Assembly: GCF_001870435.1 (NCBI RefSeq)
Contig: NZ_MDDR01000006.1
Coordinates: 186,001 to 250,000 of the forward strand
DNA from: Pseudomonas costantinii
GTDB taxonomy: Bacteria > Pseudomonadota > Gammaproteobacteria > Pseudomonadales > Pseudomonadaceae
Direction of reading: 5' to 3'
Length of the DNA: 64,000 nt
A program made the position numbers and the translations under genes. A model generated the notes under the pieces. It worked only from the letters and a program-made list of their open reading frames with translations. It was not told where the DNA came from and did no database searches. Within the stretch, counting starts at the first letter, position 1. Every line of letters begins with the position of its first letter. Below are positions 27,853 through 38,018 of the stretch, one piece after another.

Positions 27853-29589
27853 TTACATACGCTCCAGGGTTTCCAGGCCTAACAATTCCAGGCCTTGCTT
27901 GAGGGTCCGTCCAGCCAGTGCGGCGAGGCGCAGGCGACTTTGCTTCTGGGCTTCGTCGTCGGCGGTGAGGATCGGGCAGTTCTCGTAGAAGCTGGAGAAC
28001 AGGCCGGCGACCTCGTACAGGTAGGTGCACAGGATATGCGGCGTGCCTTTCTCGCCGACGCTGTTCAACACTTCGCCGAACTGCGCCAGTTTCGCCGCCA
28101 GTTCCTGTTCGTGCGGTGCATCCAGGACGATCTGGCCTTCGACTTCGCTGAAGTCTTTGCCCAGCTTGCGGAACACACCCGCCACGCGGGTGTAGGCGTA
28201 CAGCAGGTACGGCGCGGTGTTGCCTTCGAAGTTGAGCATCAGTTCGAAGTTAAAGCTGTAGTCACTGGTGCGGTGCTTGGACAGGTCGGCGTATTTCACC
28301 GCGCCAATCCCCACCACGCGAGCGATGTTGCGCAGGTCGGCTTCGGCCAGCTCCGGATTCTTTTCCTTCACCAGGTTGTAGGCACGCTCCTGGGCTTCGT
28401 TCAGCAGGTCGATCAGCTTCACGGTGCCGCCGTCGCGGGTCTTGAACGGGCGGCCGTCGGCGCCGTTCATGGTGCCGAAGCCCATGTGTTCCATGTGCAT
28501 CGGGTGGGTCACGAAACCGGCGCGGCGCGCCACTTCGAACACCTGTTGGAAGTGCAGGGCCTGGCGCTGGTCGACAAAATACAGCGCACGATCAGCCTTG
28601 AGCACACCGCTGCGGTAGCGCACGGCCGCCAGGTCGGTGGTGGCGTAGAGGTAGCCGCCATCGGCCTTGACGATGATCACCGGCAGCGGCTCGCCATCGG
28701 CGGTCTTGAACTCTTCGAGGAACACGCATTGCGCGCCGTTGCTTTCAACCAACAGGCCCTTGGCCTTGAGGTCGTTGACCACGTTGATCAGGTCGTCGTT
28801 GTAGGCGCTTTCGCCCATTACGTCAGCCATGGTCAATTTAACGTTGAGCAGCTCGTAGATTTCCTGGCAGTGGGACAGGGAAATCTCACGGAAGCGGCCC
28901 CACAGTTCCAGGCATTCCTTGTCACCGGCTTGCAGCTTGACCACCAAGCCGCGGGCACGGTCGGCGAACTCTTCGGATTCGTCGAAGCGCTTCTTGGCCG
29001 CGCGGTAGAAGTTTTCCAGGTCCGACAGTTCATTGCTGGTGATCGGGTTTTCCTGCAGGTAAGCCATCAGCATGCCGAACTGGGTGCCCCAGTCGCCCAC
29101 ATGGTTCTGACGGATTACGGTGTCGCCGAGAAACTCCAGCACGCGTGCCACGCCGTCGCCAATGATGGTCGAGCGCAGGTGGCCCACGTGCATCTCTTTG
29201 GCCAGGTTCGGCGCAGAGAGGTCGACAGCCACGCGTTGCAGCGCGCCAGCCTTGCGCACGCCGATCTTGGCGTCGGCCAGTGACGCGTCCAGGCGCGAAG
29301 CCAGGGCCTGGGTGTTCTGGAAGAAATTGATAAAGCCAGGGCCAGCGATTTCAGCTTTGCTGACCTGTGGGTCGGCAGGCAGGGCGGCGATGATTTTCTC
29401 CGCCAAGTCGCGCGGTTTCAGGCCCGCAGGCTTGGCCAGCATCATCGCGATGTTGCTGGCGAAGTCGCCGTGGGTCTTGTCGCGGGTGTTCTCCACCTGG
29501 ATCGCCGGCGTCAGGCCTTCAGGCAACACACCTTCGTTGACGAGTTGGGTGAGGGCTTGTTGGATCAGCTGGCGAATGGTGTCTTTCAT
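27853..29589 (-). CDS. argS: ArgS, arginyl-tRNA synthetase
   Basis: A 578-residue class I synthetase. It has the N-terminal Arg-tRNA additional domain, the HIGH-type signature ([14 protein letters not shown]) and a C-terminal anticodon-binding DALR domain ending LGLETLERM. The start [13 protein letters not shown] is preferred; seven extra in-frame residues upstream have weaker support. It precedes the SPOR gene by 1 bp and is separated from priA by a palindromic repeat. Confidence 0.97.
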   Translation of the reverse strand: MKDTIRQLIQQALTQLVNEGVLPEGLTPAIQVENTRDKTHGDFASNIAMMLAKPAGLKPRDLAEKIIAALPADPQVSKAEIAGPGFINFFQNTQALASRLDASLADAKIGVRKAGALQRVAVDLSAPNLAKEMHVGHLRSTIIGDGVARVLEFLGDTVIRQNHVGDWGTQFGMLMAYLQENPITSNELSDLENFYRAAKKRFDESEEFADRARGLVVKLQAGDKECLELWGRFREISLSHCQEIYELLNVKLTMADVMGESAYNDDLINVVNDLKAKGLLVESNGAQCVFLEEFKTADGEPLPVIIVKADGGYLYATTDLAAVRYRSGVLKADRALYFVDQRQALHFQQVFEVARRAGFVTHPMHMEHMGFGTMNGADGRPFKTRDGGTVKLIDLLNEAQERAYNLVKEKNPELAEADLRNIARVVGIGAVKYADLSKHRTSDYSFNFELMLNFEGNTAPYLLYAYTRVAGVFRKLGKDFSEVEGQIVLDAPHEQELAAKLAQFGEVLNSVGEKGTPHILCTYLYEVAGLFSSFYENCPILTADDEAQKQSRLRLAALAGRTLKQGLELLGLETLERM

Positions 29590-29653
29590 GGTGTTCTCTT
29601 TCGACCGCAAGCGGCGGCGCGCGATGCGCAGGTGGAAAAACTGGGCATTATCC

Positions 29654-29731
29654 GTGGCGAGGGCGGGCTTGCCAACCGTTCAGGCCAGATGGCGGACCTG
29701 CGGGCCTCATCGCGGGCAAGCCCGCTGCCAC
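29654..29731. repeat. REP doublet (GGCGGGCTTGCC type) between argS and priA
   Basis: Left arm GTGGCGAGGGCGGGCTTGCC and right arm GGGCAAGCCCGCTGCCAC form an imperfect inverted pair separated by about 38 bp. It has the form common to fluorescent-pseudomonad REP elements. Confidence 0.75.
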
Positions 29732-29785
29732 ATTTTAACGTGTGAATACTTCTACATGTGGGCGCTGGTTTGCCTGAGATCGTTA

Positions 29786-32005
29786 TCAATACAAATCTAC
29801 CGGGTCCACATCCAACGACCATCGCACTTGCCGACCGCTGGGCATTTGCTCCAAGGCAAGCAACCAGCTACTTAATAGCCGATGCAGCGGTGCACGCGAC
29901 GTTGCCTGCAAGAGTAGCTGAGCGCGATAACGTCCGGCGCGGCGTTCCATGGGGGCGGGCACCGGGCCGAGCAATTCGATGCCGGTCAGACTCAGTTCGC
30001 CGAGCAAACGTTCGGCGGCGCTGCACGCTTCATCGAGAAAACTTTCGGCTTGCCCCGGCTTATGCGCTTCTGCGCGCAGTAGCGCCAAATGAGAGAAGGG
30101 CGGCAGGCCGGCGGAGCGGCGTTCGCTCAATGCCTGTTCGGCGAAAGCAAAGTAGCCTTGTTCGGTCAGCTGAATCAGCAGCGGATGATCGGCCAGGTGC
30201 GTCTGGATAATCACTCTGCCCGGTTCTTCGGCCCGCCCGGCGCGGCCTGCGACCTGCACGATCAACTGCGCCATGCGTTCGCTGGCGCGGAAGTCGCCGG
30301 AGAACAGGCCGCCGTCGGCATCCAGAATTGACACCAGGGTCACCCGTGGAAAGTGATGACCTTTGGCAAGCATCTGTGTGCCGATCAGAATGCACGGCTG
30401 GCCTTTCTGGATGGTGGCGAACAGTTGGGTCATCGCGTCTTTGCGCGAGGTGCTGTCGCGGTCGACCCGCAGCACCGGGTAATCCGGGAATAGAATGCCC
30501 AGGCGCTCTTCGGCGCGTTCGGTACCCGCGCCAACCGGGCGCAAATCCACCTTGCCGCACTGCGGGCAGTGGCGCGGCAACCGCTCCACATGACCGCAGT
30601 GATGGCAGCGCAGCTCGCCGTGGCGCTGGTGCACGGTCATGCGCGCATCGCAGCGCTCGCACTCGGACATCCAGCCGCAGTCGTGGCACAGCAGTGTCGG
30701 CGCAAAGCCGCGGCGGTTGAGGAACACCAAGACTTGCTGGCCGGCGGCAAGGGTCTGGCCAATGGCTTGCTGCATAGGCCCGGAAATACCGCTGTCCAGT
30801 GGACGGCTTTTTACGTCCAGGCGCAGGAAACGTGGCTGCTTGGCCCCGCCTGCGCGTTCGTTGAGGCGTAGGAGGCCGTAACGGCCGGTGTAGGCGTTGT
30901 GCAGGCTTTCCAGGGATGGGGTCGCCGAGCCCAGCACAATCGGGATGTCTTCCTGGCGCGCCCGCACCAGCGCCAAGTCGCGGGCGTGGTAGCGCAGGCC
31001 TTCCTGCTGTTTATAGGAGCCGTCGTGCTCCTCGTCGATGATGATCAGCCCGGGGTTTTTCATCGGGGTGAACAGTGCCGAACGGGTGCCGATAATAATG
31101 TCGGCGTCGCCGTCCCGCGCCGCCAGCCAGGATTCCAGGCGCTCGCGGTCGTTGACCGCCGAATGCACCAAGGCGATGCGGGCATTGAAGCGTTGCTCGA
31201 AGCGCGCCAGGGTTTGCGGGCCCAGGTTGATCTCCGGGATCAGCACCAGCGCTTGTTTGCCGGCCTGCAGGGTTTCGCGGATCAACTGCAAATAGACTTC
31301 GGTCTTGCCGCTGCCTGTTACGCCGGCCAGTAGAAAGGCGTGGAAACTGTCGAAGCCTGCGCGGATCGCTTCATACGCAGCGCGTTGCTCGGTGTTCAGC
31401 GGCAATTCCGGTTGGGCCAGCCAATGTTCATGGCGAGCATCGGGTGCGTGCTTGCGGATTTCTACCTGTACCAGGCCCTTGGCGAGCAACAGGTCGAGGC
31501 TGTCTTTGCTCAGCATCAGCTTACTTAATAGCTGATGCGCCACGCCGTGGGGGTGCTGGGCCAGGGTCGCCAGGGCTTCACGTTGGCGTGGGGCGCGGGC
31601 GATGCGCGGGTCGTCGAGGCGTGCGCCGGGCACCGTCGACCAGAAGCGTTCCTGGCGCGATTCGGCCAGTTCGCCCTGGCGCAGCAGCACCGGGAGCGCC
31701 CAGCTCAAGGTATCGCCCAGGCTGTGTTGGTAATACTGGGCGGTCCACAGGCATAACTTGAACAGCGCCGGCGGCAGTGGCGGCGTGGCGTCGAGGATCG
31801 CCAGGGCTGGTTTGAGTTTTTCAGCCGGGACTTCGCTGTGGTCGGCGACTTCCACCAGGATGCCGATCATTTCCCTGCGCCCAAACGGCACACGCACACG
31901 CATGCCCGGCTGCAACTGTGCCCGCAACACGCCGGCCGGGGCACGGTAGTCGAACAGGCGGCGCAGGGGCGAGGGCAGGGCTAGGCGCAAAATGGCGTCG
32001 GGCAC
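29786..32005 (-). CDS. priA: PriA, primosomal replication restart helicase
   Basis: A 739-residue superfamily 2 3'-5' DNA helicase that reloads the replisome at stalled forks. It has an N-terminal DNA-binding region, Walker A (GVTGSGKTEVYLQL), DEEH box (IIIDEEHDGSYKQQEG), two zinc-binding clusters (CHDCGWMSECERC; CHHCGHVERLPRHCPQC) and helicase motif VAGRAGRAEEPG. The start is a GTG at 32005. It is divergent from rpmE. Confidence 0.97.
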   Translation of the reverse strand: MPDAILRLALPSPLRRLFDYRAPAGVLRAQLQPGMRVRVPFGRREMIGILVEVADHSEVPAEKLKPALAILDATPPLPPALFKLCLWTAQYYQHSLGDTLSWALPVLLRQGELAESRQERFWSTVPGARLDDPRIARAPRQREALATLAQHPHGVAHQLLSKLMLSKDSLDLLLAKGLVQVEIRKHAPDARHEHWLAQPELPLNTEQRAAYEAIRAGFDSFHAFLLAGVTGSGKTEVYLQLIRETLQAGKQALVLIPEINLGPQTLARFEQRFNARIALVHSAVNDRERLESWLAARDGDADIIIGTRSALFTPMKNPGLIIIDEEHDGSYKQQEGLRYHARDLALVRARQEDIPIVLGSATPSLESLHNAYTGRYGLLRLNERAGGAKQPRFLRLDVKSRPLDSGISGPMQQAIGQTLAAGQQVLVFLNRRGFAPTLLCHDCGWMSECERCDARMTVHQRHGELRCHHCGHVERLPRHCPQCGKVDLRPVGAGTERAEERLGILFPDYPVLRVDRDSTSRKDAMTQLFATIQKGQPCILIGTQMLAKGHHFPRVTLVSILDADGGLFSGDFRASERMAQLIVQVAGRAGRAEEPGRVIIQTHLADHPLLIQLTEQGYFAFAEQALSERRSAGLPPFSHLALLRAEAHKPGQAESFLDEACSAAERLLGELSLTGIELLGPVPAPMERRAGRYRAQLLLQATSRAPLHRLLSSWLLALEQMPSGRQVRWSLDVDPVDLY

Positions 32006-32133
32006 GCGGAGGGTCTCATATAAGGCAGGCGGTGGTGCAGGGGCGGGAGCCTAGCAGACAGGGGAAGGCTTGGGTATGCCGTGGTTTTCTGATGAAAGGG
32101 GCTTTTACGTGGGGAATCGGCCGCAAGGGCTGC

Positions 32134-32161
32134 TTGCGTGTTTAAAAAGGTCTGGTAGAAT
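32134..32161 (+). promoter_or_regulatory. Candidate promoter of rpmE
   Basis: TTGCGT, 16 nt, TAGAAT, about 70 bp before the rpmE ATG. The predicted leader contains a small hairpin at 32186-32201 (TCGACA ATAG TGTCGA). Confidence 0.6.
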
Positions 32162-32231
32162 CCGCGGCCTAATTACGTGCGGTATTCGACAATAGTGTCG
32201 AGTGGCGGCACGCTAGCCCGAGGAAGTCACC

Positions 32232-32465
32232 ATGAAAGCCGATATCCATCCAGCGTACGAAGTCATCGACGTAACTTGCAGCTGCGGCAACAAGTTCCAG
32301 ACCCGTTCGAACCTGTGCAAGCCACTGGGTACTGACGTATGCAACGAGTGCCACCCGTTCTACACCGGTAAGCAGAAAACTCTGGACACCGGCGGCCGTG
32401 TACAGCGCTTTGCTGATCGTTTCGGTACTTTCGGCAAGAAGCCTGCTGCTACTCCAGCAGAGTAA
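32232..32465 (+). CDS. rpmE: Ribosomal protein bL31, zinc-binding type
   Basis: A 77-residue large-subunit protein. The zinc-binding cysteines are C16, C18, C37 and C40 ([17 protein letters not shown]), so this is the C+ (zinc-replete) paralogue rather than the YkgM-type. The conserved [18 protein letters not shown] and a Pro/Ala tail follow. AGGAAG lies 7 nt before the ATG. It is monocistronic, with hairpins after the stop. Confidence 0.97.
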   Translation: MKADIHPAYEVIDVTCSCGNKFQTRSNLCKPLGTDVCNECHPFYTGKQKTLDTGGRVQRFADRFGTFGKKPAATPAE

Positions 32466-32503
32466 GGCTCAAAAGCCTTTTGGGCTTTTGCTTGCTGTTC
32501 AAG

Positions 32504-32530
32504 AAGGCGTCCCTAGTGGACGCCTTTTTT
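32504..32530 (+). terminator. Terminator of rpmE
   Basis: AAGGCGTCC, loop CTAGT, GGACGCCTTTTTT: stem followed by T6. A smaller hairpin (AAAAGCC TTTT GGGCTTTT, about 32471-32489) stands just before it. Confidence 0.9.
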
Positions 32531-32753
32531 GTACCTGGAATTTGGCTGTGGACTGGATAAGTAGACTTTCAAGAAAAAATTGTAGACATTTTTTAATTCA
32601 ATTGTGAACAGTTGAGCCCTTGTATCCCGTGGCTCTTGGCCAAAAGTCTTAGTGCAGGGCCCTTGACACCTGTGACTGCCCAGTCTTGTAGGGACTTTGC
32701 GACACGCGTATCCTCGGCGGTCCGTCGACCAACAGTAAAAGCGGAATGCCGAT

Positions 32754-34022
32754 ATGTCTGATTTGAAAACTGCCGCTCTCGAATATCATGCCCATCCTCG
32801 TCCAGGAAAGCTGAGTGTAGAGCTCACCAAAGCCACTGCCACCGCTCGCGACTTGTCGCTGGCCTACAGCCCTGGCGTTGCCGAGCCCGTACGTGAAATC
32901 GCCCGCGACCCTGAACTGGCGTACAAGTACACCGGCAAAGGCAACCTGGTTGCAGTGATTTCCGATGGCACCGCGATTCTCGGCCTGGGTAACCTCGGCC
33001 CATTGGCTTCCAAGCCAGTCATGGAAGGTAAAGGCGTGCTGTTCAAGCGCTTCGCCGGCATTGACGTTTTCGACATCGAAGTCGACTCCGAGAGCCCGCA
33101 AGCTTTCATCGACACCGTAAAGCGCATCTCCATCACCTTCGGTGGCATCAACCTGGAAGACATCAAGGCACCTGAGTGCTTCGAGATCGAAAAGGCCCTG
33201 ATCGAGCAGTGCGACATTCCGGTATTCCACGATGACCAGCACGGCACCGCGATCGTTACTGCGGCAGGCATGATCAACGCCCTGGAAATCGCCGGCAAAA
33301 CCCTGGCTGACGCGAAGATCGTTTGCCTGGGCGCCGGCGCTGCGGCCATCTCCTGCATGAAATTGCTGGTGAGCATGGGCGCCAAGCTGGAAAACATCTT
33401 CATGGTCGACAGCAAGGGCGTCGTTCAGTCCGAGCGTACCGACCTGAACCAGTACAAGGCGATGTTTGCCCACGCGACCGAGAAGCGCACCCTGGCTGAC
33501 GCCTTGAACGGTGCAGACGTGTTCGTTGGCCTGTCCGGCCCGAACCTGCTGAGCGCTGAAGGCCTGAAAACCATGGCGGCTAACCCGATCGTGTTCGCCT
33601 GCTCCAACCCTGATCCGGAAATCTCTCCGGAACTGGCTCACGCTACCCGTAGCGATGTGATCATGGCCACCGGTCGTTCGGACTACCCGAACCAGGTCAA
33701 CAACGTACTGGGCTTCCCGTTCATCTTCCGTGGTGCCCTGGACGTTCGCGCCAAGCGCATCAACGAAGAGATGAAAGTGGCTGCCGCCAACGCCCTGCGT
33801 GAACTGGCCAAGCTGCCGGTACCTCAGGACGTGTGCGATGCCTACGGCGGCGCCAAGCTGGAGTTCGGTCGTGAGTACATCATCCCGAAACCAATGGATA
33901 AGCGTCTGATCACCCTGATCTCCGATGCCGTGGCCAAAGCCGCCATCGAGACCGGTGTGGCTACCCTGCCGTATCCGAAGCACTACCCGCTGAAAAGCGT
34001 GGATGATGTGTTCAACGGCTAA
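32754..34022 (+). CDS. Malic enzyme, NAD(P)-dependent, short form
   Basis: A 422-residue malate dehydrogenase (oxaloacetate-decarboxylating) making pyruvate, CO2 and reduced cofactor. It has the malic N-terminal domain ([35 protein letters not shown]) and metal-binding [11 protein letters not shown]. The Rossmann domain has [10 protein letters not shown], and [10 protein letters not shown] and [10 protein letters not shown] follow. It lacks the phosphotransacetylase-like extension of long MaeB proteins. It is flanked by a 220-bp leader and a strong terminator, so it is expressed alone. In Pseudomonas it is an anaplerotic/gluconeogenic NADPH source. Cofactor preference cannot be read from the sequence with confidence. 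Confidence 0.93.
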   Translation: MSDLKTAALEYHAHPRPGKLSVELTKATATARDLSLAYSPGVAEPVREIARDPELAYKYTGKGNLVAVISDGTAILGLGNLGPLASKPVMEGKGVLFKRFAGIDVFDIEVDSESPQAFIDTVKRISITFGGINLEDIKAPECFEIEKALIEQCDIPVFHDDQHGTAIVTAAGMINALEIAGKTLADAKIVCLGAGAAAISCMKLLVSMGAKLENIFMVDSKGVVQSERTDLNQYKAMFAHATEKRTLADALNGADVFVGLSGPNLLSAEGLKTMAANPIVFACSNPDPEISPELAHATRSDVIMATGRSDYPNQVNNVLGFPFIFRGALDVRAKRINEEMKVAAANALRELAKLPVPQDVCDAYGGAKLEFGREYIIPKPMDKRLITLISDAVAKAAIETGVATLPYPKHYPLKSVDDVFNG

Positions 34023-34041
34023 GCCGTTGTAGCGCACCAAC

Positions 34042-34077
34042 AAAAAGCCCCGGCTCTCACGAGCCGGGGCTTTTTTG
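34042..34077. terminator. Bidirectional terminator between malic enzyme gene and ponA
   Basis: AAAAAGCCCCGGCTC, loop TCAC, GAGCCGGGGCTTTTTTG: long GC stem with A- and T-tracts, between convergent genes. Confidence 0.95.
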
Positions 34078-34129
34078 TGGCTGTCCGGATTTAAAGGTGA
34101 AACCTGTGGGGGCTAGGCCACAGACTCCA

Positions 34130-36595
34130 TCAGAACAAATCGATTGGCGCCGCCTCATCCGCCGGCAGCGGGCTGCCCGGAACAACGCCATTGCCCAGCT
34201 CGTTGACCGACGGCGGTGTGTCTTCGCTCTTGAACAGCTCGAAGTATGCGTTTGGTGTGCTTGGCGATGCTGCACGGCCACTCACCGGATCGATCCGCAG
34301 GCTGAGAATGCCTTCCGGTTCCGGTTGGGTGTTCAACGGCTTGTCCTTCAAGGCTGCGCCCATGTAGCTCATCCAGATCGGCAGCGCGACGGTGCCACCG
34401 AACTCGCGGCGGCCAAGACTTTCCGGCTGGTCGTAGCCGGTCCATACGGTGGTCACGTAGTCGCCGTTGTAGCCGGAGAACCAGGCATCCTTGGAGTCGT
34501 TGGTGGTACCGGTTTTGCCCGCGATATCGGCACGGCCCAGGGCCAGTGCACGACGGCCGGTACCTTTCTTGATCACGTCTTCCAGGATGCTGTTGAGGAT
34601 ATAGGTGGTACGGCCATCCACTACACGCTCAGCGACCGCTGGCGCTTGTGGCTCAGTTGGAGCCGCGGCATTTGTGGCTGGCGCTGCACCTGGGGTCGGC
34701 TCGATGGTGATGCCGCCGTGGCTCGGTGCCGCAAGGCCATCCGTGGCTGCCACACCGTTGACCACGTCACCCGGCACGCGTGGCGGGTTGGCGGTGAACA
34801 GGGTGTCGCCATTGCGACTTTCGACCTTGTCGATCAAGTAAGGCGTGATTTTGTAGCCGCCGTTGGCAAAGGTGCTCCAGCCGGTGGCGATTTCCATCGG
34901 CGTGAGGGTCGCGGTGCCGAGGGCCAGCGACAGGTTCGGTGGCAGGTCCGATTTGTTGAAGCCAAAGCGCGTGATGTAGTCGATGGTCTTGCCTACGCCC
35001 ATCGCTTGCAGCAAGCGGATCGACACCAGGTTACGCGACTTGTACAGCGCTTCGCGCACGCGGATCGGGCCGAGGAAGGTATTGGTGTCGTTCTTCGGGC
35101 GCCAGACCTTGTCCAGGTACTCGTCGACAAACACGATCGGTGCATCGTTGACCAGGCTGGCGGCGGTGTAGCCGTTATCCAGCGCGGCACTATAAATAAA
35201 TGGCTTGAAGCTCGAACCCGGCTGACGCTTGGCCTGGGTGGCGCGGTTGTAGTTGCTTTGCTCGAAGGCAAAGCCGCCGACCAAGGCACGGATCGCACCG
35301 TTCTGCGGGTCCAGGGAAACGAGGGCGCCCTGGGCTAACGGCACTTGGCTGAATTTCAGGCTGTCGTCTTTCTGGCGTTGCACGCGGATCAAATCGCCCA
35401 CTTGGGCCACGTCCGACGGCTGCTTGGGCATCGGGCCCATGCTGTTGGTGTTCAGGAAGGGGCGCGCCCACTTCATGCTGTCCCACGCCACATGGGCTTC
35501 GCCGGAGCGGGTCAGCACTTGCACGCCATCTTTCGTCACTTGGGTGACGATGGCGGGTTCCAGTCCGCTGATCGCACGCTGTTTGCCCAGCTCGGTGGTC
35601 CAGGCGCTCAGAGTCTTGCCCGGCAGGCGCGATTCTGGGCCGCGGTAGCCGTGGCGCTGGTCATAGGCGATCAGGCCGGAATGCACCGAATTGTTGGCGA
35701 TGTCCTGCAGGCTGCTCGGAACGGTGGTGGTCACGCGGAAGCCTTCGGTGTAGGCCTCGCTGCCATAACGGCCGACCATCTCGGCACGCGCCATTTCGGC
35801 GATGTACGGTGCGTTCACTTCCGGCGTCGGCACGTGGTAACTGGCGTTCAGCGGTTCGGCCACGGCGCTGTCGTAAGCGGCCTGGTCGATCTTGCCCAGC
35901 TTGTACATACGGCCCAGGATCCAGTCACGACGCTCTTTGCTGCGCGCCGGGTTAGCCAACGGGTTGAAGCGCGAAGGGGCCTTGGGCAGGCCGGCAATCA
36001 TCGCCATCTGCGCCAGGCTGGCATCACGAATGGACTTGCCGTAGTACACCTGGGAAGCGGCCTCGATCCCGTAGGCGCGGTTGCCCAGATAGATCTTGTT
36101 AACGTACAGCTCGAGGATCTCGTCCTTGGTCAACTGACGTTCGATTTGCAGTGCCAGCAGGATCTCGGTGGCTTTACGCGAAAAACTACGCTCGCTGGTG
36201 AGGAAGAAGTTCTTCGCCACCTGCATGGTGATGGTGCTGCCGCCGGATTGAATGTGTCCGCTTTTTACCAACTGGGTGGCTGCGCGCACCAGGCTGCTAG
36301 GGTCGACGCCGTAGTGATTGGCGAAATTGTCGTCTTCAGCCGACAGCAGAGCACTGATGAAGTTGGGTGGAATGTCGGCGAAACGGATCGGGGTGCGGCG
36401 CATTTCGCCGAACTCCGCGATCAGTTTTTCATCGCTGCTGTAAACCCGCAAAGGAATCTGCAACTGGATACTTCTGAGTGCCTCTACGGAAGGCAAACCC
36501 GGACTAAGGTAGAGGTAAGCACCGCTGAGTACGAGCAGTAGCCCGCAGACGATCGCGACAATGGAGTACCCGAAAAACTTCAGCAGACGAATCAA
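34130..36595 (-). CDS. ponA: Penicillin-binding protein 1A (bifunctional)
   Basis: An 821-residue class A PBP that polymerises and cross-links peptidoglycan. One N-terminal membrane helix (about 9-28) is followed by the GT51 glycosyltransferase (SALLSAEDDNFANHYGVD; GGSTITMQVAKNFFL; EILELYVNKIYLG), an OB-like insert (about 320-420), and the transpeptidase with SSFKP (catalytic Ser), a SxN-type motif and KTGTTND. It is divergent from the pil genes, the same arrangement as in P. aeruginosa. Confidence 0.97.
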   Translation of the reverse strand: MIRLLKFFGYSIVAIVCGLLLVLSGAYLYLSPGLPSVEALRSIQLQIPLRVYSSDEKLIAEFGEMRRTPIRFADIPPNFISALLSAEDDNFANHYGVDPSSLVRAATQLVKSGHIQSGGSTITMQVAKNFFLTSERSFSRKATEILLALQIERQLTKDEILELYVNKIYLGNRAYGIEAASQVYYGKSIRDASLAQMAMIAGLPKAPSRFNPLANPARSKERRDWILGRMYKLGKIDQAAYDSAVAEPLNASYHVPTPEVNAPYIAEMARAEMVGRYGSEAYTEGFRVTTTVPSSLQDIANNSVHSGLIAYDQRHGYRGPESRLPGKTLSAWTTELGKQRAISGLEPAIVTQVTKDGVQVLTRSGEAHVAWDSMKWARPFLNTNSMGPMPKQPSDVAQVGDLIRVQRQKDDSLKFSQVPLAQGALVSLDPQNGAIRALVGGFAFEQSNYNRATQAKRQPGSSFKPFIYSAALDNGYTAASLVNDAPIVFVDEYLDKVWRPKNDTNTFLGPIRVREALYKSRNLVSIRLLQAMGVGKTIDYITRFGFNKSDLPPNLSLALGTATLTPMEIATGWSTFANGGYKITPYLIDKVESRNGDTLFTANPPRVPGDVVNGVAATDGLAAPSHGGITIEPTPGAAPATNAAAPTEPQAPAVAERVVDGRTTYILNSILEDVIKKGTGRRALALGRADIAGKTGTTNDSKDAWFSGYNGDYVTTVWTGYDQPESLGRREFGGTVALPIWMSYMGAALKDKPLNTQPEPEGILSLRIDPVSGRAASPSTPNAYFELFKSEDTPPSVNELGNGVVPGSPLPADEAAPIDLF

Positions 36596-36813
36596 GGCTT
36601 TTGGATTTCCAGAGAAAAGAATGAGTTAGGCGTCGGGGCATGCATGGCAAACGATGGATCGACCCGAGCTGCAGATAAAAAGCGGGAAAAAACGCTGGGC
36701 ATTAAAGCATTTTTCGGCTTGGGGCGTCATTCGTGCCACTCAAACAAGTCGACCGAATGCACGACGCCCTGCGGCAATCAGCCGGTATGACAAGGAAAGT
36801 TTTGGGGAGTTTT

Positions 36814-37467
36814 ATGAGAAAGGGAATTTTCAGGCGAAAAGTCGACACCCTTCTGGGCGTCGACATCAATGGCACAGGCATCAAGCTGATAGAGCTGAGT
36901 CGCTCAGCCCGCGGGTACACCGTTGAAGGCTATGCCACGCAGGTGCTGCCAACCCTGGCGGTAGTCGATGGCGCATTGCTGGACCTCGAGGGCATAGGGC
37001 GCGCGCTGCAGCAGGCGTTATCTCGGTTGCGTACGTCGGCGCGGCAGGCGGCGGTGGCTGTAGCGGGCCCGTCGGTCATCACACGGGTGATCGAAATGGA
37101 GGCAGGGCTCAGTGATGAAGAGATGGCCTGGAAGATCCAGATGGAAGCCGATCAGTATGTTCCTTACCCATTGGATGACGTAGCTATCGACTTTCAGGTT
37201 CGCGGCCTTTCGGCCCAGGACCCGGCTCGGGTCGAGGTGTTGCTGGCGGCGTGTCTCAAGGAGCACGTAGAGGCTCGCGAAGCGGTTTTGGCCCTGGCTG
37301 GGCTTGTGCCACGGGTGGTGGACGTCGAAGGGTTTGCATTGGAGCGCGCTTGCAGTCAGGATTTTGCCAGCTTCATGCCGGGTCATCGAGTCGATGGCAC
37401 GCAATGGGCCATGGATGCACCAGGGATGGGAATTGCTTGCGGGTTGGCCCTGAGGAGTTTCGCTTGA
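36814..37467 (+). CDS. pilM: PilM-like type IV pilus protein with large internal deletion
   Basis: A 217-residue protein; full-length PilM is about 354 residues. The ATG at 36814 follows GGGGAG. Residues 1-178 align with the N-terminal half of PilM (KVDTLLGVDINGTGIKLIEL; EADQYVPYPLDDVAIDFQV; VVDVEGFALER). Residues 201-217 match the extreme C-terminus (DAPGMGIACGLALRSF). About 120 residues between are missing and replaced by a short unrelated joint (about 179-200). The lost part includes the second actin-like phosphate loop region, so ATP binding is doubtful. The frame is intact and the gene is coupled to pilN by a 1-bp overlap. It may still bind the PilN N-terminus. Confidence 0.85.
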   Translation: MRKGIFRRKVDTLLGVDINGTGIKLIELSRSARGYTVEGYATQVLPTLAVVDGALLDLEGIGRALQQALSRLRTSARQAAVAVAGPSVITRVIEMEAGLSDEEMAWKIQMEADQYVPYPLDDVAIDFQVRGLSAQDPARVEVLLAACLKEHVEAREAVLALAGLVPRVVDVEGFALERACSQDFASFMPGHRVDGTQWAMDAPGMGIACGLALRSFA

Positions 37468-38018
37468 TGACACGAATCAACCTTTTGCCTTGGCGCCAGG
37501 CGCTGGCGGAGCGGCGGCGCAAGTACTTCCTGATATTTCTGCTGGCGTTAGCCTGTGCGGCGCTCGCGGCGGTGTGGCTGGCGGATCAAGTGATTGGCCA
37601 GGCTATCGACCGGCAAGTGACGCGCAATAATCACTTGGGCAAGGAAGTCAGCGTCCTGGATTCGCGCATCAAGACCATCGACGACCTTCAAGAACAAAGC
37701 CAGCAATTGGCGGAACGCATGAAAGTCGTGCAGGACCTCCACGAAGCCCGCTCGGCTGGCGCCCAGTTGTTGGATCAATTGGCCCGTGCAGTTCCCGATG
37801 GGGTGCATTTGCATGAGGTTGTAGCGAAGGGTGATACGGTGAGTGTCAGTGGCAGTGCTGAAACCAGCCAGGATATCGCCGAGCTGATGCGTCGTCTGGA
37901 GGCCTCGCAAGGTGCCCACGCCACTCGGTTGCAGCATGTGCGGGCGGACGATGAACAGGGTAGCAACGGGTTTCAACTGATGGTGCGCCAAGGGGAATCC
38001 ACCGAGGCCCAACCATGA
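37467..38018 (+). CDS. pilN: PilN, type IV pilus alignment protein
   Basis: A 183-residue bitopic inner-membrane protein. The N-terminus keeps the INLLPWR motif that docks into PilM, followed by one membrane helix (about 21-42), a periplasmic coiled coil and a ferredoxin-like domain. The ATG overlaps the pilM stop by 1 bp with TGAGGAG upstream, and the end overlaps the next gene by 4 bp. Length is close to normal, unlike its neighbours. Confidence 0.9.
   Translation: MTRINLLPWRQALAERRRKYFLIFLLALACAALAAVWLADQVIGQAIDRQVTRNNHLGKEVSVLDSRIKTIDDLQEQSQQLAERMKVVQDLHEARSAGAQLLDQLARAVPDGVHLHEVVAKGDTVSVSGSAETSQDIAELMRRLEASQGAHATRLQHVRADDEQGSNGFQLMVRQGESTEAQP

Noticed and set aside
32663..32691. TTGACA-N17-TTGTAG as promoter of the malic enzyme gene
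   Set aside because: The -35 is perfect but the -10 match is poor; an unrelated occurrence cannot be excluded.
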